A stretch of 18,706 bases of DNA from Planctomycetota bacterium (lineage in GTDB: Bacteria > Planctomycetota > Planctomycetia > Planctomycetales > Planctomycetaceae), in contig JAJRTM010000900.1 in the NCBI GenBank assembly GCA_024278285.1, positions 1 through 18,706 on the forward strand, written 5' to 3'. Below are positions 1 to 6,767 of this stretch, in pieces. The notes beneath the pieces are model-generated. The model was given only the letters and a program-made list of their open reading frames with translations. It was not told the origin of the DNA and did not search any database. The first letter of the stretch is position 1; each line of letters opens with the position of its first letter. A program made the position numbers and the translations under genes.

Positions 1-1562
1 GAAAACTGCGATTCCCCGGCATCACTTTGACCAAGAAGTGATAACGGTGCAGGCAGGCCTTGGTCGGTAAGGTCAATCCAGTCTACTACTGAGGTTGAGC
101 GTTTACTAGCATCAATTGTCAGTTTCCGTCGCAGGAAAGGGCCGCCGGTTTTTCTGAAAACAACGATTTCGCCGGTAAAAACATCTCCCCCTGTTGTGAT
201 GTAAGGAAACCATTTTCGATACTGCTCAACAGAAACCACCTGATGACTGAGTAACCACGCGGTATTTTCCCTTTCCGATTCCTCAAGCGAATCCCGCTGC
301 TGAACAATTTGCGAGGCGGTCTCTGTGGACATTTCCGGAATCGCTCGCAGGACCGTTTCACTTGCCAGATTGATGTTAATTCGCCCCACAATAATCTCTG
401 TTGGGACTGTCGTTGTTTGTGAATAAAGAAGATCAACCATCTCCATAAAATCGGGAGAGTCTGATTGCAACGGGCTGAGGATTCTCTGCTTCGTTTTGCC
501 GGCGGGGACGTCAACATAAGAATCGATTAACAAGGCAGGAGAAGCGATTGAAAACTGAGATTCTTTACCGAGTGAAAAAGCGAGCTCACCTGTCGAGCCG
601 GAAGCGGCAGACGTTGAGGAATTTTCATCTGCAAAAGAAACACCATATTGCCTCGCCAGAATAATGTACCGAACCAACGATTCCTCAAACTGATCGGAAA
701 GTGCCTGATGCAGCTTTTCGAGATCGGTCGAATTCAAATTGATTTTCGAACTCCCTGCAGCAGTGAGATTGCTTTCCGCACTGGTGCAGGTAAGAAGCTG
801 TGTCCAATCTGTCACCGACTCTGAAAGAGCGAATTCATCACCTGCTCCTCCTGTAAAACCGTGAAGCAGTTGACGAGTGACCCCTTTGACGAAAAGTAGT
901 TCATCCACTGTTTCAGGGATCCCGTTTCGTGGCTTGTACGGTTTATCGAGCCGTTGATAGTAGTCACTCTCTGCCCCAAATTCGCGGGCTTGATCATCCG
1001 CATCGAGCCAGTCGAGCAGTGCATCTGCGATTGGTTCACTCATGCCGGGCAGTTGCATCAACGCGGCTCGTCCTGTGCCCGCTTCCGTCTGCTCCCATCC
1101 CAAAACCATCGCCAGGTGAAGCCGTGCCGATTCGTCCTGCAAACCGAATTGCAATTTCGATGCCGTTCTTCGCGTGACCGGGTGAATAACCGAAAATCGC
1201 CAGGGGTTCGCTGAAGAAATTGCCGCTTTACTCATTTCAGCGATCTGCTCACCGCTGCCAATGCTTTGAATGCTTCGCCCGCGAAAAAGTTCTGGCTGAT
1301 TCAACAAACTACCGTCTGTTTGCTGCTGTTGTTTTGACTGCTCGGCAATCCAAAGCAACAGCGTTTCTGCACTGGCGAGTGTCTGTTGAGCCTGAATCAA
1401 CTGCCCGTTAATTTTCGCCGCTTCATATTCAGTTGACATCGCCGAGAGAAAACCGAAGCCCGCCAACGCAATCATCATCACCAGCACTAACACAACAATT
1501 AAGACAACACCTTGCCTGTTGTGCCGAACGTTTTCCAAATGGTTTGTAATGTTACGTTTCAT
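1..1562 (-). CDS. gspK: Type II secretion minor pseudopilin GspK (partial, 3' end beyond window)
   Basis: GspK is the largest minor pseudopilin and sits at the tip of the T2SS pseudopilus with GspI and GspJ. The frame is open from ATG 1562 to the window edge (about 520 codons). The N-terminus has a prepilin-type leader, NRQG (Gly18), followed by a hydrophobic helix VVLIVVLVLVMMIALAGFGF. Position +5 of the mature protein is Val rather than Glu, which is typical of GspK. Further in are the family signatures LLDWLDADDQAREFGAESDYY and a downstream DELLFVKGV, then the two helix-hairpin-like stretches KINLNSTDLEKL and RININLASETVL. The start has a good ribosome site (GGGAGG about 9 nt upstream) and lies 2 bp after the gspJ stop, so translation is probably coupled. 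Length so far is above the proteobacterial average, as expected for planctomycete versions. Identification is secure; the C-terminus is unseen. Confidence 0.9.
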   Translation of the reverse strand, partial: MKRNITNHLENVRHNRQGVVLIVVLVLVMMIALAGFGFLSAMSTEYEAAKINGQLIQAQQTLASAETLLLWIAEQSKQQQQTDGSLLNQPELFRGRSIQSIGSGEQIAEMSKAAISSANPWRFSVIHPVTRRTASKLQFGLQDESARLHLAMVLGWEQTEAGTGRAALMQLPGMSEPIADALLDWLDADDQAREFGAESDYYQRLDKPYKPRNGIPETVDELLFVKGVTRQLLHGFTGGAGDEFALSESVTDWTQLLTCTSAESNLTAAGSSKINLNSTDLEKLHQALSDQFEESLVRYIILARQYGVSFADENSSTSAASGSTGELAFSLGKESQFSIASPALLIDSYVDVPAGKTKQRILSPLQSDSPDFMEMVDLLYSQTTTVPTEIIVGRININLASETVLRAIPEMSTETASQIVQQRDSLEESERENTAWLLSHQVVSVEQYRKWFPYITTGGDVFTGEIVVFRKTGGPFLRRKLTIDASKRSTSVVDWIDLTDQGLPAPLSLLGQSDAGESQF

Positions 1563-1564
1563 TA

Positions 1565-2968
1565 TCAAAAACCTCCCAGCGAATTGGTGGAGGTTTCACT
1601 TCGGCTCCCAAGTCCATCTGCTTCATACTGCGGTTTCGGATTTTCCAACAAAATAATTCGCCAATAACTGCGTGGAGTTATTCCCGCAAATGGCGATGAA
1701 CTCTCCTGATCAGATTCCTCCGCATTCAACCCCGGATTTGTTTCAATATTATCTGTCTCTGCACTGAAGGAATCATTCAATTCCTGTTCCAGTTCGTTTG
1801 GTTCTTGAGTCGGCGTTTCTAACGCAGTCAGTTTCTCTAATTCTTGCGTGTTAATCACATCAAGCCGAATGCGGATCGCAGCCGGGTAGGAAACTTCGCT
1901 GTTCTCACCCGTTGGCCACATCGAACCCCAGCTTGCTCCATCGAAATATTCAAACTGACAGCCGACCACCTCAGGCACCAAATCGTAATGAGGCACGATG
2001 AGATCTGTTTCGAGTTCTGTCTCTGCGGCCTCTTCCAGACGATCACGTTGTGGAAACAGAAGTGATTCAAGCGTTAGCCGATCAATCTGCACATCATCTT
2101 CTGCTCGAGATTCCTGAAGCGTCGAACGAGTATCCAACAACGAAATTAGATCAAGTGAATCAACCTGAATACGATACAGCCCTGCTGGAAGCGATTGGCC
2201 CGATTCATTTTGCCCCGGAAGTTGAAACTGATACACGACCGTTTGAAATTCCGAAACCGCAGGCGACTCTCCTTCCTGCTCTGTTTGACCATCAGAAAAA
2301 GAACTGCCTCCCAACTCGTTTAACAAATCGATTTCAGACAATTCGGATTCCATCTTTTGCGGGATCACTCTGTGTGTCGTAATACGAATCGCGGACGATG
2401 TTCCCAGAAAAACCGGTGCAGCAGGGTTACTGCTATTTGCGGTGGTATCAAAAACAGATCGCTGCTGTAAAAACTCTTCATCGCCTTGAGCGAGTTCAAC
2501 GAAAGCATTTTCTTCTGCGTTCAAAGGAACTTCCGGAACCTTCCGTTCTTCCAACGGCGTCAACACGGTGCTGAAATCTTCTGACATCAACTGAAACAGC
2601 GAACGCACAAGTTGTTGCTCGGTCACTTCTGCCTGCCCCGCGGTCAGCATGCTGTTGTAAAGCGACATGATCCCCCACACAGCCGACATCAAGGCAGAAA
2701 CAAGTACCGCTGCAATTAACAATTCCAACAACGTAAAACCGTTGCGAGTTAATTTGTTAGAACATCGGGATGGCCCAGACACGAAGTGTCTGGGTGGCGC
2801 AGCCACAAGAAGCCTTTCCAGAGACTTTGTCTGAGCAAAAAACGAACAAATTGTCTGTGAGTTATTAACGTCTTTTCTCATTGCGAAATCACATTCTCGG
2901 CCTCTTGTTGCGGTGCAACTCAGACGCATTGCGTCTGAGCCATCCAGCGAGTTGGATCCCTTTTTCAT
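1565..2968 (-). CDS. gspJ: Type II secretion minor pseudopilin GspJ with an abnormally long leader
   Basis: GspJ is a minor pseudopilin of the tip complex, processed by prepilin peptidase in the inner membrane. The motif RNG-FTLLE lies at residues 75-82 (cleavage after Gly77, Glu82 at +5), followed by a hydrophobic helix to about residue 100. The body contains the family-like stretches YRIQVDSLDL and EVVGCQFEYFDGASWGSMWP. The start ATG 2968 overlaps the gspI stop (ATGA) and has GGAGG 6 nt upstream, so this start is well supported. The leader is nevertheless 77 residues, against 9-18 for the other pseudopilins here. Residues 8-22 and 53-67 are translated hairpin repeats (see the two repeat entries). 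The mature domain is rich in Glu, Gln and Ser, especially near residues 380-440. Later in-frame ATGs exist at residues 14 and 30, but neither gives a normal leader. Confidence 0.88.
   Translation of the reverse strand: MKKGSNSLDGSDAMRLSCTATRGRECDFAMRKDVNNSQTICSFFAQTKSLERLLVAAPPRHFVSGPSRCSNKLTRNGFTLLELLIAAVLVSALMSAVWGIMSLYNSMLTAGQAEVTEQQLVRSLFQLMSEDFSTVLTPLEERKVPEVPLNAEENAFVELAQGDEEFLQQRSVFDTTANSSNPAAPVFLGTSSAIRITTHRVIPQKMESELSEIDLLNELGGSSFSDGQTEQEGESPAVSEFQTVVYQFQLPGQNESGQSLPAGLYRIQVDSLDLISLLDTRSTLQESRAEDDVQIDRLTLESLLFPQRDRLEEAAETELETDLIVPHYDLVPEVVGCQFEYFDGASWGSMWPTGENSEVSYPAAIRIRLDVINTQELEKLTALETPTQEPNELEQELNDSFSAETDNIETNPGLNAEESDQESSSPFAGITPRSYWRIILLENPKPQYEADGLGSRSETSTNSLGGF
2768..2812 (+). 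repeat. REP-like double-hairpin repeat, copy A, inside gspJ
   Basis: A 45-bp unit with two adjacent stems: CCCAGACAC/GTGTCTGGG (9 bp, loop GAA) and GTGGC/GCCAC (5 bp, loop GCA). It is inverted relative to copy B at 2901-2945 and has the same length and layout. The two copies differ at roughly a quarter of positions, but substitutions within the stems are compensated on the other arm, which argues for selection or origin as a folded DNA or RNA. It encodes GspJ residues 53-67. Confidence 0.75.
2901..2945 (-). repeat. REP-like double-hairpin repeat, copy B, inside gspJ
   Basis: Read on the minus strand this 45-bp unit folds into CTCAGACGC/GCGTCTGAG (9 bp, loop AAT) followed by GTTGC/GCAAC (5 bp, loop ACC). 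It matches copy A in inverted orientation, with compensatory changes in the stems. It lies 22 bp inside the gspJ start and encodes residues 8-22. The A/B arrangement resembles a BIME-type inverted pair of REP elements. REP-associated tyrosine transposase involvement is only an inference. Confidence 0.75.
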
Positions 2969-3594
2969 CGAAATCCTCCAGTCGATTCCAAACCGAAAGA
3001 GGAATCGAATTCATCAGACGACCCCATTTCGCTGGTACGAATCCAGCGTGTCAGCGAAAAGCGAACGGGACGTAAAAGTTCTTCGTCGGACTGCTTCACG
3101 CTGACGGTTAATTTTTGCAAGCCGTCATTTTCTGTTACCGATTCATCAACATTCTGAGTTTGGGTTGTTGAAATGGATGACATTAAATCGACCGGCTCCA
3201 GGCGAACCGAATAAAGCCATTCCGATTCCTGCTCCTGATTTTCTTCGCCGTAAAGAGTATCGCGACTTTCTGAAAACTGGTCCTCCCCACCAAAGCGTTC
3301 TTCCGCCGCTGCCAGGTCTTCCAACTCACTCGGCTGTTCCGATTCTGCAGGCAACAACGGTTGAGCATCAATCAGTTCCAGCGTTCGCAGGCCGAGCAGT
3401 AATTCGTTCATCGTGTTTTCGCAAAGCTGCTGGGCGGTTGTGTGCAAAGCGGCTTTGTGGGCCTGTTCGCGTCCCATGCCAGCCAGGCGGGCAAGAACAA
3501 TCACGCTTCCCATCAGAATCGCAGTCGCCAGTATGACTTCAATCAAACTGAACCCACTGCGAGAACTGCGCGAAGAAAATCGAGACGCATTCAT
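2965..3594 (-). CDS. gspI: Type II secretion minor pseudopilin GspI
   Basis: GspI nucleates the pseudopilus tip with GspJ and GspK. The protein is 209 residues with a class III leader SRSG-FSLIE (cleavage after Gly14, Glu19 at +5) and a hydrophobic helix VILATAILMGSVIVLARLAG, followed by the family-typical QAHKAALHTTAQQLCENTMNELL. The start ATG 3594 overlaps the gspH stop (ATGA) and has a strong GAGGAGG about 7-8 nt upstream. The end overlaps the gspJ start in the same way, so gspH-I-J are translationally coupled. An acidic linker (about residues 85-120, rich in Glu) follows the helix-adjacent region and makes the protein longer than the usual GspI of about 120-130 residues. Confidence 0.88.
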   Translation of the reverse strand: MNASRFSSRSSRSGFSLIEVILATAILMGSVIVLARLAGMGREQAHKAALHTTAQQLCENTMNELLLGLRTLELIDAQPLLPAESEQPSELEDLAAAEERFGGEDQFSESRDTLYGEENQEQESEWLYSVRLEPVDLMSSISTTQTQNVDESVTENDGLQKLTVSVKQSDEELLRPVRFSLTRWIRTSEMGSSDEFDSSFGLESTGGFR

Positions 3595-4361
3595 TCGATT
3601 CCCTCCTCGGTTTCAATTTTGATGTCAGTTTCTGAAAGGCTGTCTTCCTCTTGACGGATGCGAAACGGAGCCGTGTAACTGATTGCGCCCGTTAAGCCGC
3701 GAATTTTCAAATCGACATAAAAATCACGTGGTCCGGAAAGACGAATCGTTGCATCTTCCGTGCGACCGTTCGGCAAAAAGAGAATCGGTTCCGACCAGAT
3801 AATCTGCTCTCCCGATTCGTTCAGTTCAATTTCATTTGAATCTGAAGCAGGCGTTTCGGCTAGAAACTCAACAAAATTCTCGAATGATTCCGTTTCATCC
3901 TCTTCCAGGAATTCGATAAAAGAAATTGTTGCAGGCAGTTCCCCCTGGCGAAGAAGAACTGATTGCTCTTGCCCCCATTCCCCTTCGCTTGTTTCAAGGC
4001 CATCTTCCAGGAATTCGGAATTGTTGGCTGGGCTTTCGATGCTCAATCCCGAGGGAGTTGAGTTTTCGTTGCCGCCAGCGAATTCATTTTCGCTCGCAGT
4101 ATTTTGCGAAGAAACAGTCTGGATGACCCAGTCGCTCCCGTTGAGCTGGTATCGAAACTCGACCCGTGTTCCTTTACGAATCGAAAAGAAGCGTGCTTTG
4201 GATAACGCCGCCTGCACTTGTCGGGAGGCGCCGCGCAGCCGACTTTTATCCAAAGGCCCCCTCATCGCAGGAAGTGTCAACGCAGCCAGTGCCGCCAAAA
4301 TCGCCAACACGACCATCATTTCCAGCAGAGTATAACCCGATGTTTTCGCAGATCGGTTCAT
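3591..4361 (-). CDS. gspH: Type II secretion minor pseudopilin GspH
   Basis: GspH links the tip complex to the GspG filament. I place the start at ATG 4361 (256 residues) because TGGAG lies 7 nt upstream. The longer frame begins at a GTG (4373) that is itself part of this ribosome site. The leader KTSG is followed by YTLLE, with Glu at +5, then VVLAILAALAALTLPAM. Next come the GspH/FimT-like features SRQVQAALSKARFFSIRKGTRV and, near the end, FLPNGRTEDATIRL, the typical G.t motif of the C-terminal beta domain. Between them is a long acidic insert of about 90 residues, making it clearly longer than the usual GspH of about 170. The stop overlaps the gspI start. Confidence 0.87.
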   Translation of the reverse strand: MNRSAKTSGYTLLEMMVVLAILAALAALTLPAMRGPLDKSRLRGASRQVQAALSKARFFSIRKGTRVEFRYQLNGSDWVIQTVSSQNTASENEFAGGNENSTPSGLSIESPANNSEFLEDGLETSEGEWGQEQSVLLRQGELPATISFIEFLEEDETESFENFVEFLAETPASDSNEIELNESGEQIIWSEPILFLPNGRTEDATIRLSGPRDFYVDLKIRGLTGAISYTAPFRIRQEEDSLSETDIKIETEEGIE

Positions 4362-4384
4362 GAAATTCTCCACTGAAGATTACT

Positions 4385-4432
4385 TTTCCAGACAGGAAAC
4401 CAGGGGATTAACACCCCCGGCTCGCCTGGAAA
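4385..4432. repeat. Imperfect hairpin in the gspG-gspH gap
   Basis: Outer arms TTTCCAG (4385-4391) and CTGGAAA (4426-4432) enclose an inner GGGG/CCCC pair (4403-4406, 4413-4416, loop ATTAACA). There is no T-run on the minus strand, so a strong intrinsic terminator is unlikely. Partial attenuation or mRNA stabilisation between the abundant GspG and the minor pseudopilins is possible. Confidence 0.4.
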
Positions 4433-4433
4433 T

Positions 4434-4465
4434 CCTAACGCCCAACGCCTAATACCTAACGCCTA
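4434..4465. repeat. Short tandem repeat of a CCTAACGCC-type unit
   Basis: Three near-identical units of the form CCTAACGCC(T) occur in a row just downstream of the gspG stop. A single further copy, CCTAACGCCTA, is at 8798-8808 upstream of the operon. Function unknown. Confidence 0.5.
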
Positions 4466-4467
4466 TC

Positions 4468-5049
4468 TCACTCATCCTCACTGACATCGCCGCCTGCATC
4501 TCCTGAACTGGTGTTGGAGCCACCCCAACTGGTAATGTCATCTTCGGTATTTTCTTGACCATCAGGACCGAAAGACCAGATGTCAGGAATTCCCTGTTTG
4601 TTATGCGTCGCTGGGAAATCGTAGCTATATTGATTTCCCCAAGGGTCTTTGGGAAGTTTATCTGCTTTCACGTAAGGACCATCCCAACTGGAACCGCCTC
4701 CTTCAGAATCGTTATCGTCACCTTCCAACGCGAATTCTTCTCCGCCGCCACCATCACCTTCACCGCCGAGTGAATCTGCAGAGGGTTCCGTAATGAGCGC
4801 CTGCAACCCCTGTTCTTTGGAAGGGAATGTATTCATGTCAATCGCATACCGCTCCAAAGATGCCTGGAACATTCCAATTTGTGTTTTGACCGAACTGATA
4901 TCAGCCTTCGCTTTACTGCCGAGTAGCCGTGGCCCAACCATCGATACCAGCAGTACCAGAATCGCCATGACGATTAAAAGTTCGACCAACGTAAAACCGC
5001 GACGAACCAGTTTTTGTGGAGTTTTGTTTTTTGTTTGAAGTCTTTGCAT
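4468..5049 (-). CDS. gspG: Type II secretion major pseudopilin GspG
   Basis: GspG is the main subunit of the pseudopilus that pushes substrates through the outer-membrane secretin. The protein is 193 residues. The leader ends LVRRG and is followed by FTLVELLIVMAILVLLVSMVG (cleavage after Gly18, Glu23 at +5). The hallmark GspG body follows: ADISSVKTQIGMFQASLERYAIDMNTFPSKEQGLQAL, then WDGPYVKADKLPKDPWGNQYSYDFP and PDIWSFGPDGQENTEDDITSW, which includes the calcium-site aspartates. An unusual Gly/Asp/Glu-rich loop of about 27 residues (about 92-118) is inserted between the two halves, and the C-terminus ends in a further acidic tail. The start has AAGGAA 8 nt upstream. The gap to gspF is long and repeat-filled, so gspG may have its own promoter there. 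Confidence 0.94.
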   Translation of the reverse strand: MQRLQTKNKTPQKLVRRGFTLVELLIVMAILVLLVSMVGPRLLGSKAKADISSVKTQIGMFQASLERYAIDMNTFPSKEQGLQALITEPSADSLGGEGDGGGGEEFALEGDDNDSEGGGSSWDGPYVKADKLPKDPWGNQYSYDFPATHNKQGIPDIWSFGPDGQENTEDDITSWGGSNTSSGDAGGDVSEDE

Positions 5050-5126
5050 TTTTCTGTTCCTTTTTTCTTTCTTGAAATTTAATCTAATCGTCTCGTTAAC
5101 AAGGTTCTCCTTGGTAACAAGAGAAA

Positions 5127-5202
5127 TACCGGCGGCCAGCGCCTTTGCCGCTCACTTTATTATTATCACTTCACGTAAGCGGCAAGGCACTAGCCGCCGG
5201 TA
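5127..5202. repeat. Inverted repeat pair between gspG and gspF
   Basis: Arms 5127-5155 and 5175-5202 are near-perfect inverted copies (about 25 of 28 positions), each containing CCGGCGGC and GCCTT(T)GCCGC, separated by a 19-nt A/T-rich loop. The pair would form a strong stem in the transcript between gspF and gspG. I recognise the arm as a repeat common in planctomycete genomes, from memory only. It could attenuate read-through or protect the downstream mRNA from decay. Confidence 0.7.
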
Positions 5203-5264
5203 AAACGGAAGGTTTCTCACTTGTTCCTAAAAAGAATTCTGAGGGCACGTAGAAATCTATTCAT

Positions 5265-5281
5265 GGTCCGCACAGCAGACC
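5265..5281. repeat. Short hairpin repeat upstream of gspG
   Basis: GGTCCGCACAGCAGACC folds as GGTC/GACC and GC/GC around loop ACA with one C-A mismatch. It is flanked by ATG and CTACGG, like a repeat unit frequent in planctomycete intergenic DNA (recollection, not tested). It lies 26 bp downstream of the gspF stop. Confidence 0.4.
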
Positions 5282-5307
5282 CTACGGTTACTGGAATTCA
5301 TTTTCAT

Positions 5308-6516
5308 CTAACTCATCGAGGTACTCATTTCGAACACCGGAAGCAGTAACGCGACAATGATAAACAGCACCGCACTTCCCATCACCATTAACAAGGCTGG
5401 TTCGATTAAACGAACCATCATATCGAGTTGCCTGGCCACTTTTTTATCAATCGTATCTGCGATGTTATTCAACACGTTTTCTAAATTGTTCGCTTCTTCG
5501 GCGATGCTGATCATCGCCATCACATTTCCGGGAATTAAACCACTTTCAGAAAGAGGCTCCGAGAGCGTCGCGCCGGAAGAGATATTCTCTGCCGCTGATC
5601 GAATTGCCTGTCCCAGCACAACATTTCCTGATGATTCACTGCTTATTTCCAATGCTTTCAGCATCGGGACGCCGTTACGAAGCAGCGTTCCCAGAATTCG
5701 GCAAAACCGGGAAACGGCTCCATTGAGAAAAATGCTCCCGAAGACAGGCAGCTTTGTTTTTTTTGCATCAATCCATTCGCGTCCTTTGGGAGAAACCGCC
5801 CAGCGTTGCAAGCCATAAAGTCCTCCTGCGCCTGCGATCAAAACGAGTAATCCGTACGTTCCCAGAAAATCGCTGAGCCATAACAAAATCACTGTCGCGG
5901 TTGGGAGTGTCCCCTGTCTTTCGAGTTGTGCAAACAGGTCTGCAAACTTCGGCACGAAAAAGATAATCAGCACCAGCGTCACTGCGGAACCGGCTGCTGC
6001 CAGGAACGCGGGATAAGCCATCGCTCCTTTTATTTTTGCTCGTAAGTCATCCTGTCGTTCCAGAAATTCTGCTGTCTGCTGTAATGATTCTTCCAGAAAC
6101 GCTCCCTCTGTTCCTGCCCGTACAATGCTGATTGTTAATTCGTTGAAGATGTTTTTATGAGCCGCCATCGCTTCAAAAAGTTGTGCCCCTTCCGCGATCC
6201 GGCTGCGGATATCGGAAAGGACCGTTTTCATCCGATCGTTCGGCGTTTGTTGAATCAGAATTTCCAACCCTTTAAGCAGTGGCACTCCGTTGGTCAGCAA
6301 ATCTGCCAGTTGTGTTAATGTAGCCGTGAGTAGTTCGGTACTGACGCCACTACCAAACGTGATTGAAATCCCTTTTTTCTTGGCTGGTTTCACCGTCATT
6401 GGAAACAGCGCGCGCTCGGACAGTATCGCCATCACATCGTTTGATGTGTCTGCGGTGATTCGTCCGGTCACGTTCTGACCGTCCATTGAACGAGCTGTGT
6501 AAGCAAAATCTTGCAT
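5308..6516 (-). CDS. gspF: Type II secretion inner-membrane platform protein GspF
   Basis: GspF is the polytopic platform protein through which GspE drives pseudopilus assembly. It has 402 residues, the normal length. The N-terminal segment begins FAYTARSMDGQNVTGRI. Two T2SSF repeats follow: the first at about 65-190 (LTQLADLLTNGVPLLKGLEI ... GAFLEESLQQTAEFLERQDDLR) and the second at about 268-393 (FCRILGTLLRNGVPMLKALEI ... EANNLENVLNNIADTIDKKV). Membrane segments are predicted at about 169-190, 208-236 and 371-393. No convincing ribosome site precedes the ATG. The gene follows the gspE region after about 70 bp (measured from the natural gspE end at 6588). Confidence 0.93.
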   Translation of the reverse strand: MQDFAYTARSMDGQNVTGRITADTSNDVMAILSERALFPMTVKPAKKKGISITFGSGVSTELLTATLTQLADLLTNGVPLLKGLEILIQQTPNDRMKTVLSDIRSRIAEGAQLFEAMAAHKNIFNELTISIVRAGTEGAFLEESLQQTAEFLERQDDLRAKIKGAMAYPAFLAAAGSAVTLVLIIFFVPKFADLFAQLERQGTLPTATVILLWLSDFLGTYGLLVLIAGAGGLYGLQRWAVSPKGREWIDAKKTKLPVFGSIFLNGAVSRFCRILGTLLRNGVPMLKALEISSESSGNVVLGQAIRSAAENISSGATLSEPLSESGLIPGNVMAMISIAEEANNLENVLNNIADTIDKKVARQLDMMVRLIEPALLMVMGSAVLFIIVALLLPVFEMSTSMS

Positions 6517-6587
6517 GTTATTAACGAAAAAAGTCTTTGCGGTTCACGAAAAATTCATCACGATTTATTTGGTTATTACAATCATAA

Positions 6588-6767
6588 TTACCGGGGCGCA
6601 TCGTTGCCAGATTTGTCGGCTTTGGTGACTCGCAAAACTTCGTCGATGCTCGTCACCCCTTGAGCCACCTTCACCCAACCATCTTCCCGAAGAGACAGCA
6701 TTCCCCCAGCCAAAGCTGCTTTGCGTAAGGCGATGGTGCTTGTTTTTTCACTGGCCAACAGTCGGAT
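6588..6767 (-). pseudogene. gspE: Detached C-terminal tail of gspE after an in-frame TAA
   Basis: Directly after the TAA (6768-6770) the same frame continues for 59 codons to TAA 6588-6590: IRLLASEKTSTIALRKAALA, then GGMLSLREDGWVKVAQGVTSIDEVLRVT. This is the normal end of GspE/PilB ATPases (the GM.SL..DG..KV..G.T...EVLRVT pattern). With it the protein would be 576 residues, the usual family length. One G-to-T change (GAA to TAA, giving ANDEIRLLA) would explain the break. No ribosome site or start codon supports separate translation. Confidence 0.82.

Noticed and set aside
119..1411. Several open frames of 63-132 codons on both strands within 119-1411
   Set aside because: They lie in other frames of the continuous gspK coding sequence, lack domains and have low-complexity or Arg/Ser-biased content.
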